Shown one piece after another: positions 41,825-50,773 of a DNA stretch of 64,000 nucleotides. Source of the DNA: Bacillota bacterium (GTDB taxonomy: Bacteria > Bacillota > Clostridia > Acetivibrionales > DTU013); NCBI GenBank assembly GCA_023426125.1, contig JAFABI010000073.1, forward strand, positions 124,001 through 188,000. Direction: 5' to 3'. Under the pieces are notes generated by a model. That model was not told the origin of the DNA. It did no database searches and saw nothing but the letters and a program-made list of their open reading frames with translations. The first letter of the stretch is position 1. Each line of letters starts with the position of its first letter. Position numbers and translations under genes: made by a program.

Positions 41825-44101
41825 TCATTCAACGGCTTTCAGCGATCCGATCATATCGAGGCGCCGGATCTTTCTTGAGAACATCAGATTCACCAGGATG
41901 CACAAGGCGAGGGTAATGGTCAGGGACAACAGCACGTTGGTCGGATGAATGACGGTGATCATGTCAAAGGAATCGCCCGCAGTTGAAATGATTACGTCGA
42001 TTAGCCATTTTCCGGCGGGAATGCCCAATAGGAACCCGATGGCGGACAGCCACAGATTCTGTGTCAACAGCAAATGGCGCAGCTTTTTTGATTTCAGCCC
42101 AATCACCTTCAGCGTGGCTATTTCCCTTTCCATTTCGGTAAAGGATAAAATCCCCAGGTTATAAAGTACCACAATGGCCAGCGTGGCTGCAGCCGCAATG
42201 AGAAGATACACCATCGTCATCATGGCTTCGGTCAGGTCATCCCAGCCCTCGGTCAAATCCTCCGTTTGCTGGATGCTGTCAATGCCGGGCACTTTTTCGC
42301 TTACCTTTTCCGATGTCAGGATGGACGTGGCCGTAAATTTATAGCCCAGCTTTTCAAGATGCTCCCGGGCCAGGCGGATACCCTGCAGCGACGGATCCCT
42401 GTAGATACCGGCAACGATCGTCGTCACCCATTTTTCAGTTCCGAAGATGTGCCATTGAATTTCGTCGCCTTTTTCCACCCCAAGCTGACGTGCCATTTTA
42501 TAGGTCAGAGAAACGCCGTCTTCCGGTAGGATAATCCTGTTGCGGTTTTCATCGGTCGCTTCCAGCAGTGTCACATGGTCCGTCGCTGTCAGCGAGCCTG
42601 TTTTCTTGACGCCGTTTGCTTTAATTTCAACGGCGCTTTCCATGATCGCTTCCCCCTTTACCTGGCGGATCGCGTCCCGGATCCGGTCTTCGGTTGCGGT
42701 TTCATCGACGGCCAGTTTGGATTGGAACCGGTTGATATCCCGGTATTGCCAGTCTTTCAAGTCCCGCATGACGTCATTCATGCCAAAGGCGCAAACCAGA
42801 AGCGCGGTGCAGCCCAAAACGCCGGCAACGGCCATAATGGAACGAACCTTGCTTCTGGCGGCGTCCCGCAGGTTCCACTGCGCATTGAAACCAAGCCTCC
42901 TCCAGAGCGCGGTTTTTTCCAGGATTCCGTGCTTGATTGCCCTAGGGGCCTTGGGACGCAATGTTTCGGCCGGCGTACCTTTTAAAACGGTTCTGCAGGC
43001 AAGATAGGTGACCAGAGTACAGAGCACTGTCGTTATTACAGCCATGAAATAGAAGGAGCTGTCGAAGGCCGGCTTCCACTGCGGAAGCGTATAGAACCCG
43101 GACATGGACGGATAGAAAAGCTTTGGCAGGGTCAGCGGTCCCAAAACTGCGCCCAGCAGGGAGCCGGTCAGGGAAAGCCAGAAGCCGTAAGAAACATAAT
43201 GGCGCAGGATTTTTCTCTTTTTAAAGCCCATCGCTTTCAGCGTTCCGATCTGCACCCGCTGGTTTGTGACGATCCTCGTCATTGTGGTCAGCATGGTCAG
43301 CAGCGCGATAGCGACAAACGCCATGGGGAAAATGGCGCCCATGGATTTGTGCTGGGCCGTCTCCTGACTGAACATGGTATAGCTTGGGTGGCTATCCCTC
43401 GTCAGGAATACGGAATAATTACCGTCCAGTGTGTTGCCGACGCGCTCCTCCAGTTTTGCGGCTTCGCCGGTATCGGCAGTCAGAAGCATTTCATTATAGA
43501 CAATCCTCTCAGGAACCGGAAAGAAGCGGGAGGAAAGATAAGCGTAGCCGTTGGCGGAGAAATCCGGCGTCATGCCGCTGCCATCGGACAAGTAGACATA
43601 TTCCGGGCTGTACACCGTACCCCGGATCTCTTTTTCTATCAAAAGACCATTGATTGTGACGGCAATGTCATCCCCTACCCTCAGACCGCGGGCAAGGGCA
43701 AAACGATCGTCGATCCAGATGCCGTCCTTCTCCGCGGAAAAAGGCTCTCCCTTTAACAAATAAGCCCTGGATATTTCATTTTTCTCCACGAAGCGCAGCG
43801 AGATTTTCGGGCTGTTATCCAGTTTTGCGATGCCGTCGACGGCCAGCAGCCGTTCTGTTCCGGTAATGCCGTCAAGCTTTTTCACCGCCTCCTCATCCTG
43901 CCGGGAAAACCCGGAGCCGTAAAGCCAGATATCGGCGAAATTCGTTTCCCGGTAATAATCCGTGACGTTTTTTTTCAGCCCCATCCATTCGCCGCCGATT
44001 CCCGCATATACAAAAACGCCCAGGAAGGCCATGATAAAAATGGAAATAAATTGTGTCTTGTGCCGCCCCATATCCCGGAGCATTTTCCGAAACAGCATCA
44101 C
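41825..44101 (-). CDS. ABC transporter permease, FtsX type (system 1)
   Basis: A 758-residue permease with two FtsX repeats: a helix near residue 20, an external domain, three helices near 255-365 with IGTLKAMGFKKRKILRHY, then a second helix (SIMAVAGVLGCTALLVCAF), external domain and three C-terminal helices with IATLKVIGLKSKKLRHLL. It closely resembles the 769-residue permease at 60044 in layout. The ATG overlaps the ATPase stop. Substrate unknown. The operon promoter carries the GTTAG-N6-CTAAC operator shared with two other transport operons. Confidence 0.88.
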   Translation of the reverse strand: MMLFRKMLRDMGRHKTQFISIFIMAFLGVFVYAGIGGEWMGLKKNVTDYYRETNFADIWLYGSGFSRQDEEAVKKLDGITGTERLLAVDGIAKLDNSPKISLRFVEKNEISRAYLLKGEPFSAEKDGIWIDDRFALARGLRVGDDIAVTINGLLIEKEIRGTVYSPEYVYLSDGSGMTPDFSANGYAYLSSRFFPVPERIVYNEMLLTADTGEAAKLEERVGNTLDGNYSVFLTRDSHPSYTMFSQETAQHKSMGAIFPMAFVAIALLTMLTTMTRIVTNQRVQIGTLKAMGFKKRKILRHYVSYGFWLSLTGSLLGAVLGPLTLPKLFYPSMSGFYTLPQWKPAFDSSFYFMAVITTVLCTLVTYLACRTVLKGTPAETLRPKAPRAIKHGILEKTALWRRLGFNAQWNLRDAARSKVRSIMAVAGVLGCTALLVCAFGMNDVMRDLKDWQYRDINRFQSKLAVDETATEDRIRDAIRQVKGEAIMESAVEIKANGVKKTGSLTATDHVTLLEATDENRNRIILPEDGVSLTYKMARQLGVEKGDEIQWHIFGTEKWVTTIVAGIYRDPSLQGIRLAREHLEKLGYKFTATSILTSEKVSEKVPGIDSIQQTEDLTEGWDDLTEAMMTMVYLLIAAAATLAIVVLYNLGILSFTEMEREIATLKVIGLKSKKLRHLLLTQNLWLSAIGFLLGIPAGKWLIDVIISTAGDSFDMITVIHPTNVLLSLTITLALCILVNLMFSRKIRRLDMIGSLKAVE

Positions 44102-44802
44102 CAGTTCACCTCACTTACCGCAATAGGCCTCTCATTTTGAATAATCTCCCGGATTCTTCCGTTTTTGATTTTGATGACCTTGTCGGCCGCCTGCGCCAGC
44201 GCCGTATTATGGGTAACGATAATGACGGTCTTGTTCTTTTCCCGGCTCATTTGCTGCAGCAGAGCAAGAATAACGGCCCCCGTCTCGGAGTCCAGCGCGC
44301 CGGTTGGTTCGTCGCAAAGCAGCATGGCAGGATTTTTGCAGATGGCCCTTGCGATGGAAACACGCTGCTGCTCCCCTCCGGAAAGCTGCGAAGGGAACTG
44401 GTCAAAATGGTCGCCCAGTCCGACCGACTGCAGGATTTCCTTCGCATCCAGGGCATGCTTGACAACGCTCCGGGTCAGCTCCACATTTTCCAGAGCTGTC
44501 AGCGTGGGAATCAGGTTATAAAACTGAAACACAAAGCCTACATTCTCCGCGCGGTATTCCGTAAGCTGATCATCATCGTAGCCGGTGATATTCCGGCCAT
44601 TGATGATGATCTCTCCGCTTGTGGCGAAATCCATGCCCCCCAGAAGGTTTAGCACGGTGGACTTCCCCGCGCCGCTTGGTCCGAGGATCACTACGAATTC
44701 TCCTTCCTCAATGCGGAAGTTGATGCCGTCTGCCGCCAGCAGGCGGTGCTCTCCCTCTCCATAGGCTTTTGTGACATTTTTAAGCTCCACGATATTTTTC
44801 AT
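44098..44802 (-). CDS. ABC transporter ATP-binding protein (system 1)
   Basis: A 234-residue ATPase of the MacB/LolD type. Walker A LGPSGAGKSTVLNLLGG, Q-loop VFQFYNLIPTLTA, signature LSGGEQQRVSIARA, Walker B MLLCDEPTGALDSE and IIVTHNTALAQ are intact. It serves the FtsX permease downstream and is its operon leader. GGAGG lies seven bases before the ATG. A tetR gene ends 86 bases upstream. Confidence 0.92.
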   Translation of the reverse strand: MKNIVELKNVTKAYGEGEHRLLAADGINFRIEEGEFVVILGPSGAGKSTVLNLLGGMDFATSGEIIINGRNITGYDDDQLTEYRAENVGFVFQFYNLIPTLTALENVELTRSVVKHALDAKEILQSVGLGDHFDQFPSQLSGGEQQRVSIARAICKNPAMLLCDEPTGALDSETGAVILALLQQMSREKNKTVIIVTHNTALAQAADKVIKIKNGRIREIIQNERPIAVSEVNW

Positions 44803-44824
44803 GGCAATACCTCCAAAATAATAT

Positions 44825-44840
44825 GTTAGTTATTTCTAAC
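44825..44840. promoter_or_regulatory. Operator-like palindrome GTTAG-N6-CTAAC, copy 1
   Basis: GTTAGTTATTTCTAAC on the plus strand (GTTAGAAATAACTAAC on the transcribed strand), directly followed on the minus strand by a -10 box, TATTAT. It sits in the -35/-10 spacer of the system 1 ABC operon. Confidence 0.7.
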
Positions 44841-44888
44841 TTCATGTCCTTTTTTATCCGCTCCTCTGGCCTTACAAAAGGAGCGGAA

Positions 44889-45479
44889 TCAGTTCATGTA
44901 CACCAATTGTTCACAGGCGCCCGTAACCATTAGCTTTAACACCTGCGGATAGGATTCTCCGATTTGTTTTCGGTAGGATAAGGTCAGCAACAGCCCACGG
45001 ATGGTTGCAGATGCAATCTCCGGAGATTGTTTCAATGAAATCCCCATCCGCCGCACCAGCTCCCGGATATGTACATCATCACTGTGATAGTGGCGCTGGA
45101 GGTCTTCCGCAGGAATTTTACGCAGCAAATAGGACAGATCGCTTTCAAAGAAGTCCATCATGGAATTCTGCTCCATCACCCTGCAGGCTTCCAGAATTGT
45201 TTCAGCCGCCCTTAGCGGGTGGGGAAGCTCCGGGCGGGATTCCCACATCCTCCATGCCGCGTCGTATACCTCGGTGTGCCATCCCTCCAGCACCTCAAAA
45301 AACAGATGCTCCTTGGTCTCATAGAATTTATAAAACGCGCCTTTGGAAATGCCGGCGCTTTCAGCAAGCTGATCCACGGTGGTTTTTCGCATACCAATGG
45401 TAGCGGCGCATTGCCGTGCAGCTTCAGTCAAGGCCAATCGGATTACGGATTTTTCCTGTTGGGTAAATGCCGACGCCAT
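44889..45479 (-). CDS. TetR-family transcriptional regulator 1
   Basis: A 196-residue repressor. The N-terminal helix-turn-helix reads TTVDQLAESAGISKGAFYKF followed by YETKEHLFFEVLEGW; the C-terminal ligand domain is divergent, as usual. It is upstream of, and codirectional with, the system 1 ABC genes. Its own promoter carries a different palindrome (45493-45519), which it probably binds itself. Whether it also controls the ABC genes is open, because their operator differs. Confidence 0.9.
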   Translation of the reverse strand: MASAFTQQEKSVIRLALTEAARQCAATIGMRKTTVDQLAESAGISKGAFYKFYETKEHLFFEVLEGWHTEVYDAAWRMWESRPELPHPLRAAETILEACRVMEQNSMMDFFESDLSYLLRKIPAEDLQRHYHSDDVHIRELVRRMGISLKQSPEIASATIRGLLLTLSYRKQIGESYPQVLKLMVTGACEQLVYMN

Positions 45480-45492
45480 ATCATATCTCCCG

Positions 45493-45519
45493 TATGACTA
45501 TATTACTTTTATAGTCATA
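45493..45519. promoter_or_regulatory. Palindromic operator of TetR regulator 1
   Basis: TATGACTATA (45493-45502) and TATAGTCATA (45510-45519), perfect ten-base half-sites separated by seven bases, overlapping the -10 region of the tetR gene. The following gap (45520-45794) shows no gene. Confidence 0.7.
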
Positions 45520-45794
45520 TTGTATTCTTCCTCTTCCCTTTTGTCAAGAGAAATCAACGATTGATATTCTGTCATACAATCTGGTGGCATTCATGACCAC
45601 CGGCACTGCAGCGCGAGGTGATTTGTCAATAGGCCTGCAAACAACCGCAGCAGAAAAGTTTTAGCCTATGCATGTGTTGTTAAACCGGTATTGCGGTTAT
45701 GAAAACAGTCCCCCTTGAGCACTGACAAAATCAATGTTTAAGAGAGACTGTTTGGCTTGTAACCGTCGGATTTGAGGTATCTGCGGCTGGGAAT

Positions 45795-47558
45795 CTATAC
45801 GGGGGTGTCCGTCAGACTCCAAGTGCCGGCCCTGCTCTGTTCTTCCCACAGCCGGGCGTAAATGCCGCCCTGCTTCAACAGCGTGCCATGGTTTCCCCTT
45901 TCCTTGACCTCCCCGCGATCCAGCACAATGATCTGGTCGGCATTATTGATGGACTGAAGCCTGTGGGCGATAACGATCACGGTTTTGTTCTCCGCCAGCG
46001 CGCTGATGGCCTGCTGGATCAGAACTTCGTTTTCCGGGTCAAGGGAAGCGGTGGCCTCGTCCAGAAGGACAACGGGCGCATTTTTCAGCAGCGCTCTTGC
46101 AATGGATATCCTCTGCTTTTCACCGCCGGACAGGGTGGATCCTCCCTCACCCACAACGGTATTGTAGCCGTCGGGCAGCGCTGAGATAAAATCATGGCAA
46201 GCCGCTGTTTTTGCGGCTGCAATGACCTCTTCCACCGTTGCGTCCGGCTTGCCCATACGGATATTCGCTTCGATGGTATCGTGGAACAGGTAAACATCCT
46301 GAAATACCATGCTGATCCGGGACAGCAGTTCATCCGTTTTCATTTGAGTGACCGGCACGCCGCCCAAGGTGATTTCACCTTTATCCACATCCCAGAATCG
46401 CGCCGCAAGCCTGGTAATAGTCGATTTGCCGGAGCCGGAGGGTCCGACCAGCGCCGTGAGGCTTTTGGCAGGAATCTTTAGTGAAATGTTGTGCAGTACC
46501 TCTTTATCGCCATAGCTGAAGGAGACGTTTTTGAATGTAATTTCCGTTCCGGCCGGCCGGCTGTCCTTTTCAGACTCGGAAAGGGGCTGCTCGTGGTTCA
46601 ACTCATAGATGCGCTGTGCCGAACGGTTGGTCCGGGCATAATCCGCGATGAAGGCAAACACTGTCATCACCGGTTCATAGATATTCAGGGAAATCAGCAA
46701 AAAGACCAGGTAGTAGAAGGGCGACAGCTCCCCATGCGTCAGCAGCCATACACCGCACAGCATCACCACGCCGATGCCGCAGTTAAGGATAAAGCGTCCG
46801 ATCATCCCGATGGGCGCCGCCGCCAGCTCCATGCGCATGGAATGCTTGCGTTGCCTGTCAAAGGTCTCCTTCAGGGTGCGGAAATGCTCGCCCGCCTGAT
46901 GAAATGCTTTCAGCGTTTGTATGCCCCCCACGTATTCCAGCGTACGGGACACGGCTTCCTGCTGAGTCTCCAAAAGTCCCCTGCTTACTTTGCCCATACG
47001 ATTGTAGCTGATCAGTGCAAAGGGCAGCGACAGCGGGATCACCAGCACCACCGCCAGCATCATGCGCCAGTCAAAGGCTGAAAGCACGATGAAGGAGAAG
47101 GCAAGACGCACCAAAATAACGGAAATCTGCGGAATAAGGCTGGAGGCAAGAGTCTCCACCTCGCCATAGTCCCGCAGCAGGACTGTGGACAGATCGCCGG
47201 CATCACGCCTGCTGTAGAAACCCATGGACAGTGTCCTTAAATGCTCTCCCATGGAAACACGGGCTTTTTTCGTGCTTTGCGCAAATCCAATACAGATGCT
47301 GATATAGGTGCGCCTGCGGATAAAGTAATACGCGACGGTCTGAGCCAAAAGCACGCCGCATAAGATCCACAGCCGGTTCAGCGGAAGCGCGGCAGAGGGA
47401 TCCGCCACCGGTATCAGGAGCATATAGATGGCAATGATCATAACCCCATAGGGAATGGTCACCACGAAGCTGTCTAAAAAATTCCAGAGGGAGAGCATCA
47501 CATATTTTTTCGTCTCTCCAAAAGTGACGGTGTGAAACCATGTTATAAAATTCTTCAT
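45795..47558 (-). CDS. ABC transporter, fused membrane-ATPase half-transporter (pair A, second subunit)
   Basis: A 587-residue type IV (exporter-fold) half-transporter: six helices in the first 310 residues, then an ATPase domain with GPSGSGKSTITRLAARFW, MVFQDVYLFHDTIEANIRMG, TLSGGEKQRISIARALL and VVLLDEATASLDPENE, a canonical catalytic Glu. It overlaps the upstream gene by four bases and surely forms a heterodimer with it. Exporter-fold pairs of this kind include importers of metal-siderophore complexes (YbtPQ, IrtAB), so direction cannot be told from fold alone. Confidence 0.88.
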   Translation of the reverse strand: MKNFITWFHTVTFGETKKYVMLSLWNFLDSFVVTIPYGVMIIAIYMLLIPVADPSAALPLNRLWILCGVLLAQTVAYYFIRRRTYISICIGFAQSTKKARVSMGEHLRTLSMGFYSRRDAGDLSTVLLRDYGEVETLASSLIPQISVILVRLAFSFIVLSAFDWRMMLAVVLVIPLSLPFALISYNRMGKVSRGLLETQQEAVSRTLEYVGGIQTLKAFHQAGEHFRTLKETFDRQRKHSMRMELAAAPIGMIGRFILNCGIGVVMLCGVWLLTHGELSPFYYLVFLLISLNIYEPVMTVFAFIADYARTNRSAQRIYELNHEQPLSESEKDSRPAGTEITFKNVSFSYGDKEVLHNISLKIPAKSLTALVGPSGSGKSTITRLAARFWDVDKGEITLGGVPVTQMKTDELLSRISMVFQDVYLFHDTIEANIRMGKPDATVEEVIAAAKTAACHDFISALPDGYNTVVGEGGSTLSGGEKQRISIARALLKNAPVVLLDEATASLDPENEVLIQQAISALAENKTVIVIAHRLQSINNADQIIVLDRGEVKERGNHGTLLKQGGIYARLWEEQSRAGTWSLTDTPV

Positions 47559-49366
47559 GCCGTCGCCGCTCCTTTCCGAATCGTCCAGCGGGCGCGCCGC
47601 TCGTTTGCGTCCACCATATCACGGTACGGGCCGGACTGTGCCAAAAGAGCCTCATGGGTGCCGGCGCCCTGCAATTCACCCTGCTCCAGCACCAGGATCT
47701 GGTTTGCATTTTGAATGGACCGGATGCGGTGGGCAATGATCAGCACGGTCTTGTTTGCCGCAAGCCGGGCGAAGGCCTGCTGTATTTTGCTCTCGTTTTC
47801 CGCATCGGCATAAGCCGTGGCTTCATCCAGGATCACGATGGGCGTGTCCTTTAAATAGACCCTCGCAATAGCGATGCGCTGTTTCTCGCCCCCGGAAAGG
47901 TACGCGTCCTCTTCGCCGATGACGGTATCATATCCGTGAGGAAGCGCCAGAATCACGTCGTGGATGTTGGCGCTCTTCGCCGCCTGAACCACCGCCTCGC
48001 GAGAGGCCTCGCTGTTGCCCATGCGGATGTTGTTTTCCACTGTGTCACGGAACAGAAAGGAATCCTGAAAAACATAGGATACGAGGTTAGTCAGCTTTTG
48101 AGGCGGGATCCGGCGGATATCCACCCCGCCGATTTTGATGCTGCCCTGCTGCGGCTCATAGAACCGCAGCAAAAGCTGCGCCACGGTGGATTTCCCTCCG
48201 CCGGAGGGGCCTACCAGCCCGTTGATGCTCCCTTCGGTAAGCTTCAGGCTTAAGTCCTTCACCGCCTGCATATGGTCGTTGCCATAGGAAAAGGAGACAT
48301 GCTCAAAGGTGATGTCATAGGCGGAGGGTGATGCGTCTCCGGCAGTTTCAAGCTCCGGCTGGTTCAGGATCCTGTCGATGCGCGCCACACCCTCGGAAAT
48401 CCGTTTGCTGTGCAGCACCATGCTCATCATGTTTTCCATAGGCTCTTTCAGGCCGCCTCCCACAAGGAAAAACAGCAAAAGAACAGGAAGAAAGTCCGTA
48501 TAGGAGGAGGCGCGGATAGCGATCAACAGGCCCGCCGGCATCAGAAACATCAGCTGCGCTCCAAAAAAAGCGTAGTAGGCGCCCATGCGGGACTCAAAAT
48601 GATAAGTTGTACGCACTACGCATCTCACATAATCCGATATGCTTTCCTCAAAGCGGCGGAAAGCACTGAGGGTGCGGTTGAAGATTTTGACCACGGGCAT
48701 TCCGTGGATGTATTCCACAATGGTGCCCTCCATTTTTTCCCGGGTGTCGTGCATATCCTTTTGGGTCTGCGCTCCCTCCGGGCTTTTCAGGCCGCTGCTC
48801 AAAAAGATCAGAGAGATAAAAATGGGAATCAGCGTTACCAGTGCCAGCCGCCAATCCATCAGAAAAAGATAAAGCAGCGTAAACAGCGGCGTGGCGACTG
48901 CGGCGGCAATGTCTGCGATATGGTGGGCAATGAACACTTCGATCTGCTCGACGTCGTCGGATATCACCTTTTTAATGGCTCCCTGGGTAGTTCCGGTGAA
49001 AAAGCCCGACGGGATTCGCCCAAGCTTGTTCATGATGTGCAGCCGCAGCTCATAGATGATGTCATAGGCGGAGCCGTGGGCCAATGCGGAGGACACGAAC
49101 GTGCATACGCCGTATACCAGCGCCGCGACGAAGGTGATGGCCACAAGGGTATAAATCGATGCGGTATGGATTTTCGAGGGCGTTGCATAATGCGTGAGCA
49201 ATTCCCGCACGACACCGTAAATGGTGAAAAACATCGCCATCCGCGCCGCAGACGAGAGCACAGAAAGAAGGCACGCGGCAATAAGCTTTTTCTTCTTCGG
49301 GCCCGCAAGCTCCAGCAAGCGTGCTACGCCGGTTTTTTCTTTTGTTGGTTTGGTTTTTTTATTCAT
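47555..49366 (-). CDS. ABC transporter, fused membrane-ATPase half-transporter (pair A, first subunit)
   Basis: A 603-residue partner of the preceding entry. A Lys-rich N-terminus and six helices are followed by an ATPase with GPSGGGKSTVAQLLLRFY, YVFQDSFLFRDTVENNIRMG, LSGGEKQRIAIARVYL and IVILDEATAYADAENE. The Walker B follow-on AYADAENE in place of ASLDPENE is the type seen in YbtP/IrtA-like subunits and is also shared by the first subunit of pair B here. AAGGAG precedes the ATG. The promoter carries operator copy 2 with a TACAAT -10 box. Confidence 0.88.
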   Translation of the reverse strand: MNKKTKPTKEKTGVARLLELAGPKKKKLIAACLLSVLSSAARMAMFFTIYGVVRELLTHYATPSKIHTASIYTLVAITFVAALVYGVCTFVSSALAHGSAYDIIYELRLHIMNKLGRIPSGFFTGTTQGAIKKVISDDVEQIEVFIAHHIADIAAAVATPLFTLLYLFLMDWRLALVTLIPIFISLIFLSSGLKSPEGAQTQKDMHDTREKMEGTIVEYIHGMPVVKIFNRTLSAFRRFEESISDYVRCVVRTTYHFESRMGAYYAFFGAQLMFLMPAGLLIAIRASSYTDFLPVLLLFFLVGGGLKEPMENMMSMVLHSKRISEGVARIDRILNQPELETAGDASPSAYDITFEHVSFSYGNDHMQAVKDLSLKLTEGSINGLVGPSGGGKSTVAQLLLRFYEPQQGSIKIGGVDIRRIPPQKLTNLVSYVFQDSFLFRDTVENNIRMGNSEASREAVVQAAKSANIHDVILALPHGYDTVIGEEDAYLSGGEKQRIAIARVYLKDTPIVILDEATAYADAENESKIQQAFARLAANKTVLIIAHRIRSIQNANQILVLEQGELQGAGTHEALLAQSGPYRDMVDANERRARWTIRKGAATA

Positions 49367-49409
49367 GGGTTTCTCCTTTTCAAGAAATAGTCCTGGTTTC
49401 TGATTGTAA

Positions 49410-49425
49410 GTTAGAATTCTCTAAC
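49410..49425. promoter_or_regulatory. Operator-like palindrome GTTAG-N6-CTAAC, copy 2
   Basis: GTTAGAATTCTCTAAC on the plus strand. On the minus strand, GTTAGAGAATTCTAAC is followed one base later by TACAAT, a good -10 box, 45 bases upstream of the pair A start codon. Confidence 0.75.
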
Positions 49426-49518
49426 ATTCACCTCATAAAAAAACGTCTCACCCCCTTGCCTGCTGCAACGATACCTGTGAATTGATCCTTTGAAAAATAA
49501 AGCCGTTGACGGCACTTC

Positions 49519-49567
49519 AATCGGAAACCCGCCACCTAAGAGGTGCCGGACTGTTGACGTTGTTCAA
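49519..49567. repeat. 49-bp direct repeat, copy 1
   Basis: Matches 49709-49757 at 48 of 49 positions, beginning AATCGGAAACCCGCCACC and ending GACGTTGTTCAA. Between the two copies lies a 141-bp stretch full of hairpins (TGGGGGCATGCCCCCA at 49575; GGGCGAA/TTCGCCC; GCCACG/CGTGGC) and an inverted TTGAACAACGTCAG (49661-49674) that mirrors the repeat end. No gene is present in 49426-49708. Confidence 0.8.
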
Positions 49568-49708
49568 TTTCCAATGGGGGCATGCCCCCATACCCCCTCG
49601 CTGCGGGCGAAATAAATTCGCCCTGCGCTACACTTCGTGCGCCACGCCTAAACGTGGCGTTTGAACAACGTCAGTTGGGGATTGCAACCCACCACTGACA
49701 GCTTTTCA

Positions 49709-49757
49709 AATCGGAAACCCGCCATCTAAGAGGTGCCGGACTGTTGACGTTGTTCAA
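49709..49757. repeat. 49-bp direct repeat, copy 2, overlapping the TetR 2 gene
   Basis: Second copy, differing by one base (CCATCT for CCACCT). Its last 32 bases are read as the C-terminal codons and stop of the minus-strand tetR gene, which ends FEQRQQSGTS. Confidence 0.8.
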
Positions 49758-50334
49758 AAATGCAGGAAAATAGCAGCTCATAGATTTTCTCCAGCGTTCT
49801 GTCCAGGACGTCCTGATGAAGCGATTCCTTTCCCATCATCGCAAGCGCCATGATCTTGATCAGGTTTGCCACCAACTTATAGTCGATATCGGCCCTTACG
49901 CCCTCCATGTGGGTAAAAAGACCGTTCATGACCGTTGCCTCAACTTCGGGGTTGATCCGGTATTCCGAGGGCAGCGCAGCTTTTAACTTGTTCAGCTCCT
50001 CCGTGGTGAGATATTGGTAGATGCTGTTTTCGCTGAAAATGATCTTTTTTAAAAAGGCTTTCGCTTCGCCAACCGTCATTTTATCCCGGCCGCGCAGCGT
50101 ATCGGTAAAGGACTGTTTGGCGCTGTCCCGCTGGTAGCGGATGATCTCGCATACAAACATTTCCTTGGACGGGAAGAAGTTATAAAAGGTGCTTTTCCCA
50201 AGCCCTACCGCCTTTGTGATCTTATCAACGGAAGCGTGGGTCATCCCATATTGCTTGATCAGTGAAAATCCCTCTTCCAGCATCCGGACCTTCGTCGCTT
50301 CCCTTTCTTCAAATTCAAAAATCTTTGGTGTCAT
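49726..50334 (-). CDS. TetR-family transcriptional regulator 2
   Basis: A 202-residue repressor with a typical helix-turn-helix: ASVDKITKAVGLGKSTFYNF then FPSKEMFVCEIIRYQ. AGGAG precedes the ATG. The last ten or so codons and the stop come from the inserted 49-bp repeat, so the original C-terminus has been replaced; the core fold should be intact. Its promoter carries a long palindrome of its own (50371-50398). It lies upstream of transport pair A, on the same strand, separated by the repeat region. Confidence 0.9.
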   Translation of the reverse strand: MTPKIFEFEEREATKVRMLEEGFSLIKQYGMTHASVDKITKAVGLGKSTFYNFFPSKEMFVCEIIRYQRDSAKQSFTDTLRGRDKMTVGEAKAFLKKIIFSENSIYQYLTTEELNKLKAALPSEYRINPEVEATVMNGLFTHMEGVRADIDYKLVANLIKIMALAMMGKESLHQDVLDRTLEKIYELLFSCIFEQRQQSGTS

Positions 50335-50370
50335 AAGCAGCTCCTGTTTGCAACCTTTTTTTGAATTTTA

Positions 50371-50398
50371 TACGAACATTTTATTAATAATGTTCGTA
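50371..50398. promoter_or_regulatory. Palindromic operator of TetR regulator 2
   Basis: TACGAACATT (50371-50380) and AATGTTCGTA (50389-50398), perfect ten-base half-sites with an eight-base spacer, 37 bases upstream of the tetR start codon. Confidence 0.75.
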
Positions 50399-50530
50399 TA
50401 AATAGTAGCATGCCTTTCCCTCCCTTGTCAAGCATAAGTGTTATGAGCTTCAATTCGCAATATGAGGTTGATCTTGTTATTGGTATGAAAAAGCTTGATG
50501 CATGGGGCCGTTTGGACGTAAGGCATTCAG

Positions 50531-50607
50531 TGTAGGGGCGGCCACTGGCCGTCCGGTAGCTGTTTGACGTAGATTGCATTTGCGGACGCGCAATGCGCGC
50601 CCCTACA
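50531..50607. repeat. 77-bp inverted-repeat element (MITE-like)
   Basis: Starts TGTAGGGGCGGCC and ends GCGCCCCTACA, so the ends are inverted repeats of about ten bases. Internal hairpins are GGCCACTGGCC and GCGCAATGCGC. Same length and order as the copy at 58334 (opposite orientation) and the decayed copy at 31020. Confidence 0.8.
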
Positions 50608-50643
50608 ATTTTCATAATTAGGTGTGTCATTTGATGGCATTAC

Positions 50644-50772
50644 ATTGTCGTTCTGGAGGACGGACAGGTGGCAGAATAAGGCACAGGCCCGGAGTTGCTG
50701 AAAAAAGGCGGTCTGTATGCAAGGCTGATCGGCATCCAGCAGGAAAATTCCGGCTGGACTGTGGAGACGTAG
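50644..50772 (+). pseudogene. C-terminal remnant of an ABC half-transporter
   Basis: The plus strand reads IVVLEDGQVAE, stop, GTGPELLKKGGLYARLIGI, QQENSGWTVET, stop. This aligns with the C-terminal tail of the pair A and pair B ATPases (IIVLDRGEVKERGNHGTLLK). An in-frame TAA replaces the expected Arg codon and everything upstream is missing. It runs tail to tail with the intact pair B gene ending at 50774. Confidence 0.75.
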
Positions 50773-50773
50773 T

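Noticed and set aside
48410..49390. A 326-codon plus-strand open frame opposite pair A
   Set aside because: It is antisense to a clear ABC gene; its His/Gln/Arg-rich composition is the shadow of GC-rich codons. Similar long shadows lie opposite the permeases at 19186-19896, 20419-20922 and 43199-43756.
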